Assembly (NCBI GenBank): GCA_028293725.1
Contig: JAQGOE010000017.1
Coordinates: 1 to 12,615, forward strand
Direction of reading: 5' to 3'
Origin: Gammaproteobacteria bacterium
Lineage (GTDB): Bacteria; Pseudomonadota; Gammaproteobacteria; Steroidobacterales; Steroidobacteraceae
Length of the DNA stretch: 12,615 nucleotides
In this document: positions 1-6,909 of the stretch, one piece after another
Layout of the letters: each line of letters opens with the position of its first letter
Numbering within the stretch: position 1 is the stretch's first letter
Notes under the pieces: generated by a model
Database searches by the model: none
Seen by the model: only the letters and a program-made list of their open reading frames with translations
What the model was told of the DNA's origin: nothing
Made by a program: the position numbers and the translations under genes

Positions 1-1668
1 GTGGTCGCGGCGCATGGCAGCCGGGATCCGGCTGGGGTGCGAGAGGTGGAGGCGCTCGTTGCTCTGATGAAGAAGCGCGCACCGGCGCGGAGCATCACCC
101 TCGGTTTTTTGGAGTTTGCGCTTCCGACGATTGATGAGGGAGTGAGGGCTGCAATAGCCGCGGGCGCGGAGCGGGTTGTCATGCTACCTGCGCTGCTGTT
201 GGCCGCGACGCACGCGAAGAATGATATGCCGGGTGAGTTGGCGGTTCTGAAGCGTGATTTTCCGGGTGTGGAGTTTCGTTTCGGCGCGCCGATGGACCTT
301 CATCCGCTGATGCTGAGATTGGCACAGCAGAGAATTGTCGAAGCCGAGGTGTCGTCGCAGCGTGCGGTCAAGCGGTCCGATAGCTGTCTTGTCGTCGTGG
401 GCCGGGGTACTACCGATCCGGATGCCAATTCCGAGGTATCCAAGCTCGCGCGTATGTTGGAGGAGGGGCTTGGGTTTGGGGCCTCGTTCGTATGTTACTC
501 AGGCACCGCGGAGCCTGGGCTGGCGGAGGGCCTGCACAGGGCGGCACGCTTGGGCTTCGAGCGCATGGTGGTGTTTCCGTATTTTCTCTTTGACGGCGTG
601 CTGGTCAAAAGAATCTACGCCGCCGCGGACGAGTTGCAGGCGCGGTACCCGGAGTTGGAAGTGCTCAAGGCCGGGTATCTCGGGGTGCACGAGGACGTGG
701 CGGCGGTCTTTCTGGAGCGGGCACAAGAGGGGATGGAGGGGCGGGCTAACATGAACTGCTCGCTCTGCAAGTACCGTGTGCAGATCGTGGGTTTTGAGGA
801 GCAGGTTGGAGCGCCTCAGCAGCCGCATCATATGCAGGTGCGCGGGCTGGCGGGGCGGCAGTCTGCTGGCGCGATGTCGGCGCCGCGCGCCGCGTCCGCG
901 GACGGGTTTCCCGCCTCGCCGCGCGCACGTGATGTGACGGCGGCCACGACTACGGCAGCTGGCGGTCCGGCTGCGGCGAAGGAGTCCGCGGCAGCGAAGG
1001 AGTCAGTTCCAGCGCAATGGCGCCGGTATGAGCCGCATCCTATTGAGGCCGAAAGCTTCAGGATCATTGAGGCGGGCCGCGATTGGTCTGGTATGCCCGA
1101 GGGACATAAACGCGTAGCACAACGCCTCGTTCATACGAGCGGCGACTTCAACGTAGTCGATGAGCTGTTCTTTTCGGCGGGCGCTGTAGAAATCGGGGTT
1201 CGCGCGCTCTTGCGCTGTCGGCGTGTCGTGACTGATGTGACGATGGTCGCGAGTGGTCTCAAGCGCGCCCTTCTGCAGCAACTCGACATTGACGTCTGGT
1301 GTGGTGTGCATGATCGCGAGACGCATATGTTGTCCGAGAATGCCGGCATCACACGGTCGGCGGCTGGAATACGCCGTGCGTGGGAAAAGTGGGGCAATGA
1401 CATTGTTTTGGCGATAGGCGACGCACCGACAGCGATCGCCGAGACGACTCGCCTGGTGCGTGAGGTGGGCTGGCGCCCACAACTGGTGATTGGATTGCCG
1501 GTGGGTTTCGTGGGGACCCGGGAGAGTAAGGACGACTTGCGTCGGTGCCTGCAGATTCCACGCATCACGAATTCCGGTACCCGCGGTGGTTCGCCGTGGG
1601 CGGCGAGTGCCGTCAACGCGATGATGATCGGGGCGGTGGATCATTTGGCTGGGGTATGGTCCCTATGA
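1..1668 (+). CDS. cbiX-cbiC: CbiX-CbiC fusion: sirohydrochlorin cobaltochelatase + cobalt-precorrin-8X methylmutase (5' end probably outside window)
   Basis: The N-terminal part (about residues 1-260) is a two-repeat, long-type CbiX that inserts Co2+ into sirohydrochlorin, the committing step of the anaerobic route. Seen: HGSRDP with H5 and a second likely metal-binding histidine H71 (ATHAKNDMP); the second repeat has [10 protein letters not shown], where Arg replaces the histidine, as expected for a non-catalytic repeat. MNCSLC at residues 251-256 matches the MxCxxC iron-sulfur motif of long CbiX proteins. After an Ala/Ser-rich linker (about 283-340) comes CbiC, which moves the C11 methyl to C12 to give cobyrinate: HPIEAESF from 346, the conserved HTSGDF histidine H378, GFVGTRESK, and a Gly/Ala-rich C-terminal helix. 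The reading frame opens at GTG in base 1, already inside the first beta strand of CbiX, so the true start is probably a few codons upstream. The stop overlaps the cbiD start (ATGA). Confidence 0.93.
   Translation: MVAAHGSRDPAGVREVEALVALMKKRAPARSITLGFLEFALPTIDEGVRAAIAAGAERVVMLPALLLAATHAKNDMPGELAVLKRDFPGVEFRFGAPMDLHPLMLRLAQQRIVEAEVSSQRAVKRSDSCLVVVGRGTTDPDANSEVSKLARMLEEGLGFGASFVCYSGTAEPGLAEGLHRAARLGFERMVVFPYFLFDGVLVKRIYAAADELQARYPELEVLKAGYLGVHEDVAAVFLERAQEGMEGRANMNCSLCKYRVQIVGFEEQVGAPQQPHHMQVRGLAGRQSAGAMSAPRAASADGFPASPRARDVTAATTTAAGGPAAAKESAAAKESVPAQWRRYEPHPIEAESFRIIEAGRDWSGMPEGHKRVAQRLVHTSGDFNVVDELFFSAGAVEIGVRALLRCRRVVTDVTMVASGLKRALLQQLDIDVWCGVHDRETHMLSENAGITRSAAGIRRAWEKWGNDIVLAIGDAPTAIAETTRLVREVGWRPQLVIGLPVGFVGTRESKDDLRRCLQIPRITNSGTRGGSPWAASAVNAMMIGAVDHLAGVWSL
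844..1020 (+). other. Low-complexity interdomain linker of CbiX-CbiC, with a short direct repeat
   Basis: Codes for residues about 282-340, rich in Ala, Ser, Gly, Arg and Thr, joining the end of CbiX (just after MxCxxC and a His-His pair at 276-277) to the start of CbiC. Within it a 14-nt direct repeat, GCGGCGAAGGAGTC at 973-986 and GCAGCGAAGGAGTC at 991-1004, encodes two AAKES copies spaced 18 nt apart. No fold is recognisable; it is most likely a flexible tether. Confidence 0.7.
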
Positions 1669-2792
1669 GTCGCGTCCCCCTGGACCTGGCTGTTCTGGCC
1701 GACAACGGCTTGCGCAGAGGACGCACCACCGGTACGTGCGCAACCGCGGCTTTCAAGGCGGCCCTACTACTGATCCTGCGCCAGGAGGCGGTTGCTGAAG
1801 TTACGGTCAGTTTGCCGGACTCGCGGTATTACCTGCCGGTCCCGATTCGGGAAGTGAAGCGTCTTCCTGACGGGTCTGCGCGCGCGGCGGTCGTCAAAGA
1901 CGCGGGTGACGATCCGGATTGTACCGATCGCGCCGTGATCTTCGTGCTCGTCCGGATCAACAATCGGGGAGAGTTGCGCTTCCTGGCGGGATCGGGTGTA
2001 GGGACGGTTACGGAGCCCGGGATCCGAGTACCCGTTGGTGAGCCTGCCATCAACCCGATGCCGCGTCAGATGATGCGTTGGGCTGCCGACGAGGTGTTGG
2101 CCGGCGCGCAGAATCCCGGGTTCGATCTCGAGATCGGCTGCGAGGATGGGGCGGTGATTGCACGTAAGACCTTCAATCCGAGGTTGGGAATTATCGGCGG
2201 TATCTCGATTTTGGGCACAACCGGTGTGGTCGAGCCGATGTCCTTGGCGGCGTATATGGCCTCGATCGAGGTCTACATTCGCGTGGCGCTGGGAGGGAGC
2301 TCGGAGAGCGCCGCGTATGCGCCGGGAAAAATAGGCACCACCTTCGCCCGTCAGAGTTTGCAGCTGCCGCAGAAGCGCGTGGTGCAGATATCAAACTTCA
2401 TTGGTTTTGCGCTGGATTGCACCAATCTCGTGTTGGCTGAGGAGGGCCGGCAACTACCGGTTCTGTGGATGGTCGGGCATCCGGGTAAGCTGGCCAAGAC
2501 GCTCGACGATATCTGGGATACGCATTCCGGGAAGAGTCCAATGGCAATGACCGCCGTAGCGCGTGTTGCCGCCGACTGCGGTTTTTCCGAGGAAGAGGTG
2601 CGGGGCCTGCGAGAGTCCAACACCGTCGAGGCGGCGGTGGAGTCGCTGCGAGATCATCCTCGTGGCCGCGAGCTTTGGAGTACGGTCGAGAAACGGATCT
2701 CAGGAACCGTGCAGGCACGGTTGAAGAAAGTCGAGCGGGTCGAGACTCGGCTGTTTGGGTTACACGGTGTAGCGTTGGGGCAGGCGGCATGA
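1665..2792 (+). CDS. cbiD: CbiD, cobalt-precorrin-5B C1-methyltransferase
   Basis: CbiD transfers a methyl group from SAM to C1 of cobalt-precorrin-5B, giving cobalt-precorrin-6A; it is a marker of the anaerobic pathway and is unrelated to the CbiE/F/H/L methyltransferase fold. Seen: the N-terminal [11 protein letters not shown] motif (residues 19-29), [12 protein letters not shown], and the strongly conserved [13 protein letters not shown] at 175-187 followed by VVEPMS. From the ATG at 1665 the protein is 375 residues, close to the usual CbiD length. This ATG overlaps the cbiC stop as ATGA and has a G-rich stretch about 10 nt upstream. The frame stays open upstream to 1545, but that part lies inside cbiC, looks unlike CbiD and is dismissed; an ATG at 1656 (adding MVP) is a minor alternative. 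Confidence 0.95.
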   Translation: MSRVPLDLAVLADNGLRRGRTTGTCATAAFKAALLLILRQEAVAEVTVSLPDSRYYLPVPIREVKRLPDGSARAAVVKDAGDDPDCTDRAVIFVLVRINNRGELRFLAGSGVGTVTEPGIRVPVGEPAINPMPRQMMRWAADEVLAGAQNPGFDLEIGCEDGAVIARKTFNPRLGIIGGISILGTTGVVEPMSLAAYMASIEVYIRVALGGSSESAAYAPGKIGTTFARQSLQLPQKRVVQISNFIGFALDCTNLVLAEEGRQLPVLWMVGHPGKLAKTLDDIWDTHSGKSPMAMTAVARVAADCGFSEEEVRGLRESNTVEAAVESLRDHPRGRELWSTVEKRISGTVQARLKKVERVETRLFGLHGVALGQAA

Positions 2793-2827
2793 GTGAGGGG
2801 AGCGTATTGCGGAGGTGCGTCCCATGA
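2789..2827 (+). other. Possible 12-codon coupling mini-ORF between cbiD and cbiL
   Basis: An ATG at 2789 overlaps the cbiD stop as ATGA. The frame reads 12 codons ([12 protein letters not shown]) and ends in a TGA at 2825-2827 that itself overlaps the cbiL ATG (2824) as ATGA. It therefore spans exactly the only sizeable gap in the operon, with stop-start overlaps at both ends. The peptide resembles nothing I know. It may serve translational coupling, or be a chance product of short frames; cbiL has its own good ribosome binding site inside it. Confidence 0.3.
2811..2815 (+). promoter_or_regulatory. Ribosome binding site fixing the cbiL start
   Basis: GGAGG lies 8 nt before the ATG at 2824. 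It supports that start over the in-frame GTG at 2815, which would overlap the site itself. Confidence 0.75.
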
Positions 2828-3558
2828 CTGCATTGGGTCATTTCTGGGGTGTGGGCGTGGGGCCGGGGCCGCGGGGGCTATTGCCCATTGCGGCCGTCGA
2901 GGTGCTTGCGCAGGCCGCGATCATTTACCTTCCGCGTGCCCGCTCCGCGGACCTTTCGATCGCGCGTCAGTGTATCGACGGACTCATGATTCCCGAGTCA
3001 CGCATGCGCGAGATCGAATTCACCATGGACCCTGACCGCGATGTGCTGAGCCAACATTACACTGCCTTGGCGGACGACATCGCTTTGGAGCTCGAAGCTG
3101 GAAGGGATGTCGCGTACCTCACTCTGGGCGATCCCATGACTTACTCGACTTACGGGTACACCGTGGCTGCGCTCAGGGATCGGCTTCCCGCGGTTCACTC
3201 GAAAACTTTCCCCGGCATCACCAGTTTTGCCGCCGCCGCGGCGGCTATGAATTGGCCCATAGGTGAGGGGAAGGAGCGCATTCTCATTCTGCCTTGCCCG
3301 GATGACGCGCAATCGCTGCGTCAGGACATTGAAACTCATGACGTCGTGGTGTTGATGAAAATCGGGAAGCGGCTGCCGATGGTGTTGCAGGTCTTGCGCG
3401 ATATGGGCATCAGCGAGCATTGCGCGCTGGCTGCGCGCATCGGCTTGCCCGGTGAGACTCTCTGCGATGATCTGGGTGCATTGGCGGAAACGACATCATT
3501 GGGTTATCTATCAACTATGTTGATTCGTCGTGCGGCACGAAAGAAGCGCCACATATGA
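2824..3558 (+). CDS. cbiL: CbiL (CobI), cobalt-factor II / precorrin-2 C20-methyltransferase
   Basis: CbiL uses SAM to methylate C20 of cobalt-factor II, the product made by CbiX. At 244 residues it has the usual length of the tetrapyrrole methyltransferase family. Seen: the N-terminal glycine loop GVGVGPG at residues 9-15, YLTLGDPMTYSTYGY from about 98 (the TLGDPxxYST form is typical of C20 enzymes), and FPGITSF at 129-135. One oddity: after GPG the family normally has Asp-Pro-Glu and then LLT, whereas here it reads PRGLLP, with the same length, so these are substitutions and not an indel. The start at 2824 is chosen for the GGAGG 8 nt upstream and the family N-terminus. It overlaps cbiF by 4 nt (ATGA). 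CbiL versus CobI is decided by the anaerobic gene set around it. Confidence 0.92.
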   Translation: MTALGHFWGVGVGPGPRGLLPIAAVEVLAQAAIIYLPRARSADLSIARQCIDGLMIPESRMREIEFTMDPDRDVLSQHYTALADDIALELEAGRDVAYLTLGDPMTYSTYGYTVAALRDRLPAVHSKTFPGITSFAAAAAAMNWPIGEGKERILILPCPDDAQSLRQDIETHDVVVLMKIGKRLPMVLQVLRDMGISEHCALAARIGLPGETLCDDLGALAETTSLGYLSTMLIRRAARKKRHI

Positions 3559-4331
3559 AAGTGTTTTTCGTTGGCGCGGGGCCTGGTGCGAAGGATCTCA
3601 TCACGGTGCGGGGTGCGGAAATCCTCAAGCGGGTGTCGTTCGTGATGTATGCAGGCTCGTTGGTGCCGCCGGAGGTGCTGTGTTACTGCAGGCCGGACGC
3701 GGAAATCATCGACACCGCCAAGCTCGACCTCGAACAACAGCAGGCCTGCTACGAGCGGGCGCTGGCACTCAATGCTGATGTGGCGAGGGTCCATTCCGGC
3801 GATTCCGCCATATACGGTGCTACGGCGGAGCAGATGCGGCGCTTGGATAAGCTGGGAATCGCTTACGAAGTTGTGCCCGGCGTGTCGTCGTTCACTGCCG
3901 CCGCAGCGTCACTTTCGAGTGAGCTCACCAAGCCTGGTGTGTCGCAGACGGTTATTTTGACCCGGGTGTCGGGCCGAGCTTCCCCGGTGCCTGAGCGTGA
4001 GGCATTGGGGAAATTGGCGAAATCCGGGGCTACGTTGTGCATTTTTCTATCGGGCCCGCATCTACGGCGAATTTTGACGGAGCTGCGTCCGCACTATCCG
4101 CCGGACACGCCGGTAGCGCTCGTGCACCGGGCCAGTTGGCCCGATGAGCGCAGCCATCGCAGCACGTTGGGGCGCCTGCTGACCGAGGTGAAAGCAAAAG
4201 ACTGGCGCCTCACGACGCTGTTGCTCGTCGGTCGCGTGTTGAGTCCGGAGGTGCAGGCCGAGTCGCGGCTGTATGCGAAAGACTATCCGCACATCTTTCG
4301 TAAGGTGCCGAAGAAACGGAGGACCGCGTGA
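3555..4331 (+). CDS. cbiF: CbiF (CobM), cobalt-precorrin-4 C11-methyltransferase
   Basis: This SAM-dependent enzyme methylates C11 of cobalt-precorrin-4, giving cobalt-precorrin-5A, the substrate of the next gene product, CbiG. The protein has 258 residues, normal for CbiF/CobM. Seen: VGAGPGAKDLIT (6-17), YAGSLVP (32-38) which is characteristic of C11 methyltransferases, HSGDSAIYGATAEQM from 80, VPGVSSFTAAAA from 107, and SQTVILTR further on. The GDS at 82-84 replaces the more usual GDP, a mild variation. The start codon ATG overlaps the cbiL stop as ATGA; the stop overlaps the cbiG GTG. I see no alternative family that fits; the residual choice is only between the anaerobic (CbiF) and aerobic (CobM) names. 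Confidence 0.95.
   Translation: MKVFFVGAGPGAKDLITVRGAEILKRVSFVMYAGSLVPPEVLCYCRPDAEIIDTAKLDLEQQQACYERALALNADVARVHSGDSAIYGATAEQMRRLDKLGIAYEVVPGVSSFTAAAASLSSELTKPGVSQTVILTRVSGRASPVPEREALGKLAKSGATLCIFLSGPHLRRILTELRPHYPPDTPVALVHRASWPDERSHRSTLGRLLTEVKAKDWRLTTLLLVGRVLSPEVQAESRLYAKDYPHIFRKVPKKRRTA
4318..4322 (+). promoter_or_regulatory. Ribosome binding site for the GTG start of cbiG
   Basis: GGAGG lies 5 nt before the GTG at 4328, inside the 3' end of cbiF. It supports the GTG, which overlaps the cbiF stop as GTGA, as the cbiG initiation codon. Confidence 0.75.
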
Positions 4332-5299
4332 GCGCGGAGTTGGGCATCTGGGCGGTTCGGGTGGAGGCTGAGAAGCTGGGTGAGGCGCTCGCCCAACGGC
4401 TGGGGGGTGAGTTGATTCGGCCGTGGCAGGGGGCGGAGCTGCAGGAAGAAGGGCCGGCTGAGACGGAGTCGCGGAAAGCTGAGTCGCAGGAGGCCGAGTC
4501 GCGTAGGGCGGCTTCGCAGGTAGCGGAGTCGCGGCAGGCGGACTCGCAGAAGGTACGGTTTCGCGAGCAATTCGGGCAGCGGTCGCAGTGGGTTTTGGTC
4601 ATGGCTACGGGTATTGCGACCCGGTTTGTCGATGGGTTGTTGCGTGATAAGCACCAGGATCCGGCGGTGGTCGTGTTGGATGAGGCGGGGCGCTATGCCG
4701 TTGCGCTGGTGGGTGGACATGAAGGAGGCGCTAACGCGCTGGCTTATCGGGTCGCGAATGCGGTGGGGGCAATTCCTGTTGTGACTACGGCCACTGACGC
4801 AATGAAGCCCCTGGTTGTTGGTATCGGATGCCGTAAGGGAGTGAGTGAGGAGCAGATAGAGCGCGCGGTGCTTCATGCATTGGCGCAGCGTGGTGTCGTA
4901 GGTACGGGCGGTGTCGTAGGTCCGGGTGCTGGCGTGGGTCCGGAAGTTGGCGTGGGTCCGGGAGTTGGCGCGATTCAGGATGGTGGCGCGGGTGGTGACG
5001 CCGGCCTGGCTGACGTGCGTGAACTCGCTACGGTGGATCTCAAAGCGAACGAGCCTGGCCTGCTTTCCTTTTCGCAACGGCACGGGATTCCTCTTCGGGT
5101 CATCGCCAAGCATCAGATCGAAGGGCGCTCGTGGGTCAGTCAGCCGTCCGAGTGGGTTCGGCAGTCGGTCGGTCTCGATGGGGTATGCGAGCCCTGTGCG
5201 TTGATCGCCAGTACGCGGGGCAGGCTCGTTGTACCTAAGACAACTTTGGACGGTGTCGCCGTGGCGATTGTCGCCGACGAATGGGGGCTAGTTTCGTGA
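4328..5299 (+). CDS. cbiG: CbiG, cobalt-precorrin-5A hydrolase, apparently lacking the middle domain
   Basis: CbiG opens the delta-lactone of cobalt-precorrin-5A, releasing acetaldehyde and giving cobalt-precorrin-5B for CbiD. Seen: the N-terminal domain (about residues 5-158) with VLVMATGIATR from 89, DPAVVVLDEAGR, and GGHEGGANALA, ending in VTTATDA; and the C-terminal CbiG/CobE domain from about 162, LVVGIGCRKGVSEEQIE, continuing with TVDLKANEPGL and a C-terminal VADEWGLV. Only MKP lies between the two domains, where CbiG proteins usually have a middle domain of roughly 90 residues. Two low-complexity inserts add length: an Ala/Glu/Ser/Arg/Gln repeat at 47-76 in the N domain and a Gly/Val/Pro repeat at about 189-212 in the C domain. 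The total is 323 residues. It starts at a GTG coupled to cbiF and ends overlapping the next gene as GTGA. Whether it is active without the middle domain cannot be told from sequence. Confidence 0.92.
   Translation: MSAELGIWAVRVEAEKLGEALAQRLGGELIRPWQGAELQEEGPAETESRKAESQEAESRRAASQVAESRQADSQKVRFREQFGQRSQWVLVMATGIATRFVDGLLRDKHQDPAVVVLDEAGRYAVALVGGHEGGANALAYRVANAVGAIPVVTTATDAMKPLVVGIGCRKGVSEEQIERAVLHALAQRGVVGTGGVVGPGAGVGPEVGVGPGVGAIQDGGAGGDAGLADVRELATVDLKANEPGLLSFSQRHGIPLRVIAKHQIEGRSWVSQPSEWVRQSVGLDGVCEPCALIASTRGRLVVPKTTLDGVAVAIVADEWGLVS
4466..4555 (+). repeat. In-frame tandem repeat in cbiG: six 15-nt units (three 30-nt pairs)
   Basis: Six 15-nt copies start at 4466, 4481, 4496, 4511, 4526 and 4541, each with TCGC at positions 4-7 (for example GAGTCGCGGAAAGCT and GAGTCGCAGGAGGCC). 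The codon after TCG alternates Arg, Gln, Arg, Gln, Arg, Gln, so the underlying unit looks like 30 nt repeated three times. The product is a polar AESRx-AESQx run (residues 47-76), probably helical and exposed, inserted in the CbiG N-terminal domain. Confidence 0.85.
4892..4981 (+). repeat. In-frame 18-nt tandem repeat in cbiG
   Basis: Units begin at 4892, 4910, 4928, 4946 and 4964. The first two differ at only two positions (GGTGTCGTAGGTACGGGC, GGTGTCGTAGGTCCGGGT), the next two are close to each other, and the fifth is strongly decayed. They encode six-residue blocks such as GVVGTG, GVVGPG and VGVGPG (residues 189-212), in an expected surface loop of the CbiG C-terminal domain. The unit length differs from the 15-nt repeat earlier in the gene, so the two arose separately. 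Confidence 0.75.
5283..5287 (+). promoter_or_regulatory. Likely ribosome binding site for the GTG start of cbiH-cbiJ
   Basis: A run of five G, 8 nt before the GTG at 5296. Together with the GTGA overlap it favours 5296 over the in-frame ATG at 5281, which has no purine-rich sequence ahead of it. Confidence 0.5.
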
Positions 5300-6909
5300 G
5301 TGGTGTGCTGAATCTTGTGTCGGTCGGGCCGGGGACGAGCGACCTCATCGTGCCTAGCGCCAAGGAAGCGTTGGCGAACAGTGAGGTGATTGTCGGATAC
5401 GAGTTATACCTCCGCTGGATCGCTCCCTGGCTGGAGGGGAAGGAGATCCATACTCCGCCGCTCACGCAAGAGCGCGAACGGGCACTGCTTGCTATCGAGA
5501 AGGCTCGCGGCGGCGCGCGGGTGGCGCTCATTTCGAGCGGTGATATCGGTATTTATGCCATGGCGGCGCTGGCGTTCGAGGAGATGCGCGAGGACGACAC
5601 CTACGCGGTCAACGTGGTTCCTGGAATCACCGCGGCTAATGCCTGCGCGTCGTTGTTGGGGTCGCCGTTGTCGCATGACTTCGCCACGCTAAGTCTTTCG
5701 AACCTGATGTGTCCGTGGGAGTGGATCGAACACCGAGCCCGTCACGTTGCGGCGGCCGACCTCGCTTGCGTGCTCTACAACGTGCAGAGCAACGCCAGGG
5801 TTGAGGGCGTCTATCGAATTCTAGAAATTCTGCTGGAGCACAAATCGCCCGAGACGTTGTGCGGGGTGATCCGCAACGCCTATCGGCCGGAGCAGGCTGT
5901 GGCGACACATCGGCTGGGGGAGTTGTCTGCGCTTCGCTTTGACATGCTGACCACGATAGTTGTGGGTAACCGGTTCACGCGGCGCAAGCGTGAGTGGATT
6001 TTCACACCGCGTGGTTATAACGACTGGGCGGGCGACGAGGCCGCTCAAGGGGCGGCCGCGAACACAACCGCGCCTGTCCCCTCCAAGCCTGCCTCCGAGC
6101 TACCCCGAAATGCTGTTTGGGTGTTTTCGGGCACTGGCGACGGCAACGCCCTGGCGCGGGCACTGGCGGATAGGGAAGGGCCGATAGTGGTCAGCACGGC
6201 ATCGGAGTATGGAGGGGAGATTGCGCGCGAAGATTGCCCGGGTGTAACGGTGTGGGCGGGGCGACAGGGTGTCGAGGCACGTCGTCGGGCGTTGCTCGGA
6301 AGTCGGGCTCGCGCCATCGTCGATGCCACGCACCCGTTTGCGCAGCAGATTTCCGAGCAACTCATCGGACTTTCAAAGGAATTGGGTATCCCGTATCTGC
6401 GCTACGAAAGGCCCAGCGCATTCGATGCCGGGGGTGCGTTGGGTTCGTTGTGTGATTCGGTAGCCGTTGCGGCGGAGCGCGCCATTGCTACGGGGCAGCG
6501 CATTTTCCTTGCGACCGGGTCGAAGGATCTCGCGACGTTTCTGAATGCGCCGAACGCGGGTCAGCGGCAGTGGTTTGTGCGTATCACGCCGGAGCCTGCC
6601 CTCGTCCGGCGAGCGATCGATCTTGGTATTCCGCGCGATCATATTCTCGCGATGCAGGGGCCTTTCTCCGAGGCCTTCAACACCGCCCTCTGGCGAGATC
6701 AGCGTATAGACTGCGTGGTGACCAAGGACTCTGGGGAGGCGGGTGGGTTTTCGGCTAAAGCGCGCGCCGCGGCGGCGCTCAAAATACCGCTCCTGGTGAT
6801 TCGGAGGCCGCAGGTTGCTTATCCGAGTATCGCGACGAGTTTCGAGGCTGTCAGCGAGCAGTTGCAGTCCTTGGGGCTTGGGCGCGCGCCTGCGGGTGCG
6901 GTGTTATGA
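5296..6909 (+). CDS. cbiH-cbiJ: CbiH-CbiJ fusion: cobalt-precorrin-3 C17-methyltransferase + cobalt-precorrin-6A reductase
   Basis: The first half (about residues 1-245) is CbiH/CobJ, which methylates C17 and contracts the ring. Seen: VSVGPGTSDLIVPSA from 8, SSGDIGIYAMAALAFE at 80-95, and VVPGITAANACASLLGSPLS from 107, all in the CobJ pattern. A Pro/Ala-rich linker (about 246-272) leads to CbiJ/CobK, the NAD(P)H-dependent reductase of precorrin-6A: VWVFSGTGDGNALARAL from 274 (nucleotide-binding glycine loop), STASEYGG, DATHPFA at 343-349, ATGSKDLATF from 406, and VTKDSGEAGG from 475. From the GTG at 5296 the protein has 537 residues, about the sum of the two families plus linker. The two activities are not consecutive: CbiF, CbiG and CbiD act between them. 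The gene overlaps cbiG (GTGA) and cobW (ATGA) by 4 nt. The ATG at 5281 is an alternative start adding five residues. Confidence 0.93.
   Translation: MSGVLNLVSVGPGTSDLIVPSAKEALANSEVIVGYELYLRWIAPWLEGKEIHTPPLTQERERALLAIEKARGGARVALISSGDIGIYAMAALAFEEMREDDTYAVNVVPGITAANACASLLGSPLSHDFATLSLSNLMCPWEWIEHRARHVAAADLACVLYNVQSNARVEGVYRILEILLEHKSPETLCGVIRNAYRPEQAVATHRLGELSALRFDMLTTIVVGNRFTRRKREWIFTPRGYNDWAGDEAAQGAAANTTAPVPSKPASELPRNAVWVFSGTGDGNALARALADREGPIVVSTASEYGGEIAREDCPGVTVWAGRQGVEARRRALLGSRARAIVDATHPFAQQISEQLIGLSKELGIPYLRYERPSAFDAGGALGSLCDSVAVAAERAIATGQRIFLATGSKDLATFLNAPNAGQRQWFVRITPEPALVRRAIDLGIPRDHILAMQGPFSEAFNTALWRDQRIDCVVTKDSGEAGGFSAKARAAAALKIPLLVIRRPQVAYPSIATSFEAVSEQLQSLGLGRAPAGAVL

Noticed and set aside
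893..904. Perfect 12-bp palindrome CGTCCGCGGACG as a possible operator.
   Set aside because: It sits inside the Ala-rich coding linker of cbiX-cbiC, is not near a gene start, and short palindromes are common in DNA this rich in CG.
1545..1664. Upstream extension of the cbiD frame, giving 40 more residues.
   Set aside because: It lies fully inside cbiC in another frame and lacks similarity to CbiD; the ATG at 1665 gives the family N-terminus and an ATGA overlap.
4283..5113. Long open frame on the minus strand, 276 codons, opposite cbiG.
   Set aside because: Its translation is the reverse reading of the 15-nt repeat and neighbouring GC-rich codons; it shows no recognisable domain, while the + strand has clear CbiG motifs.
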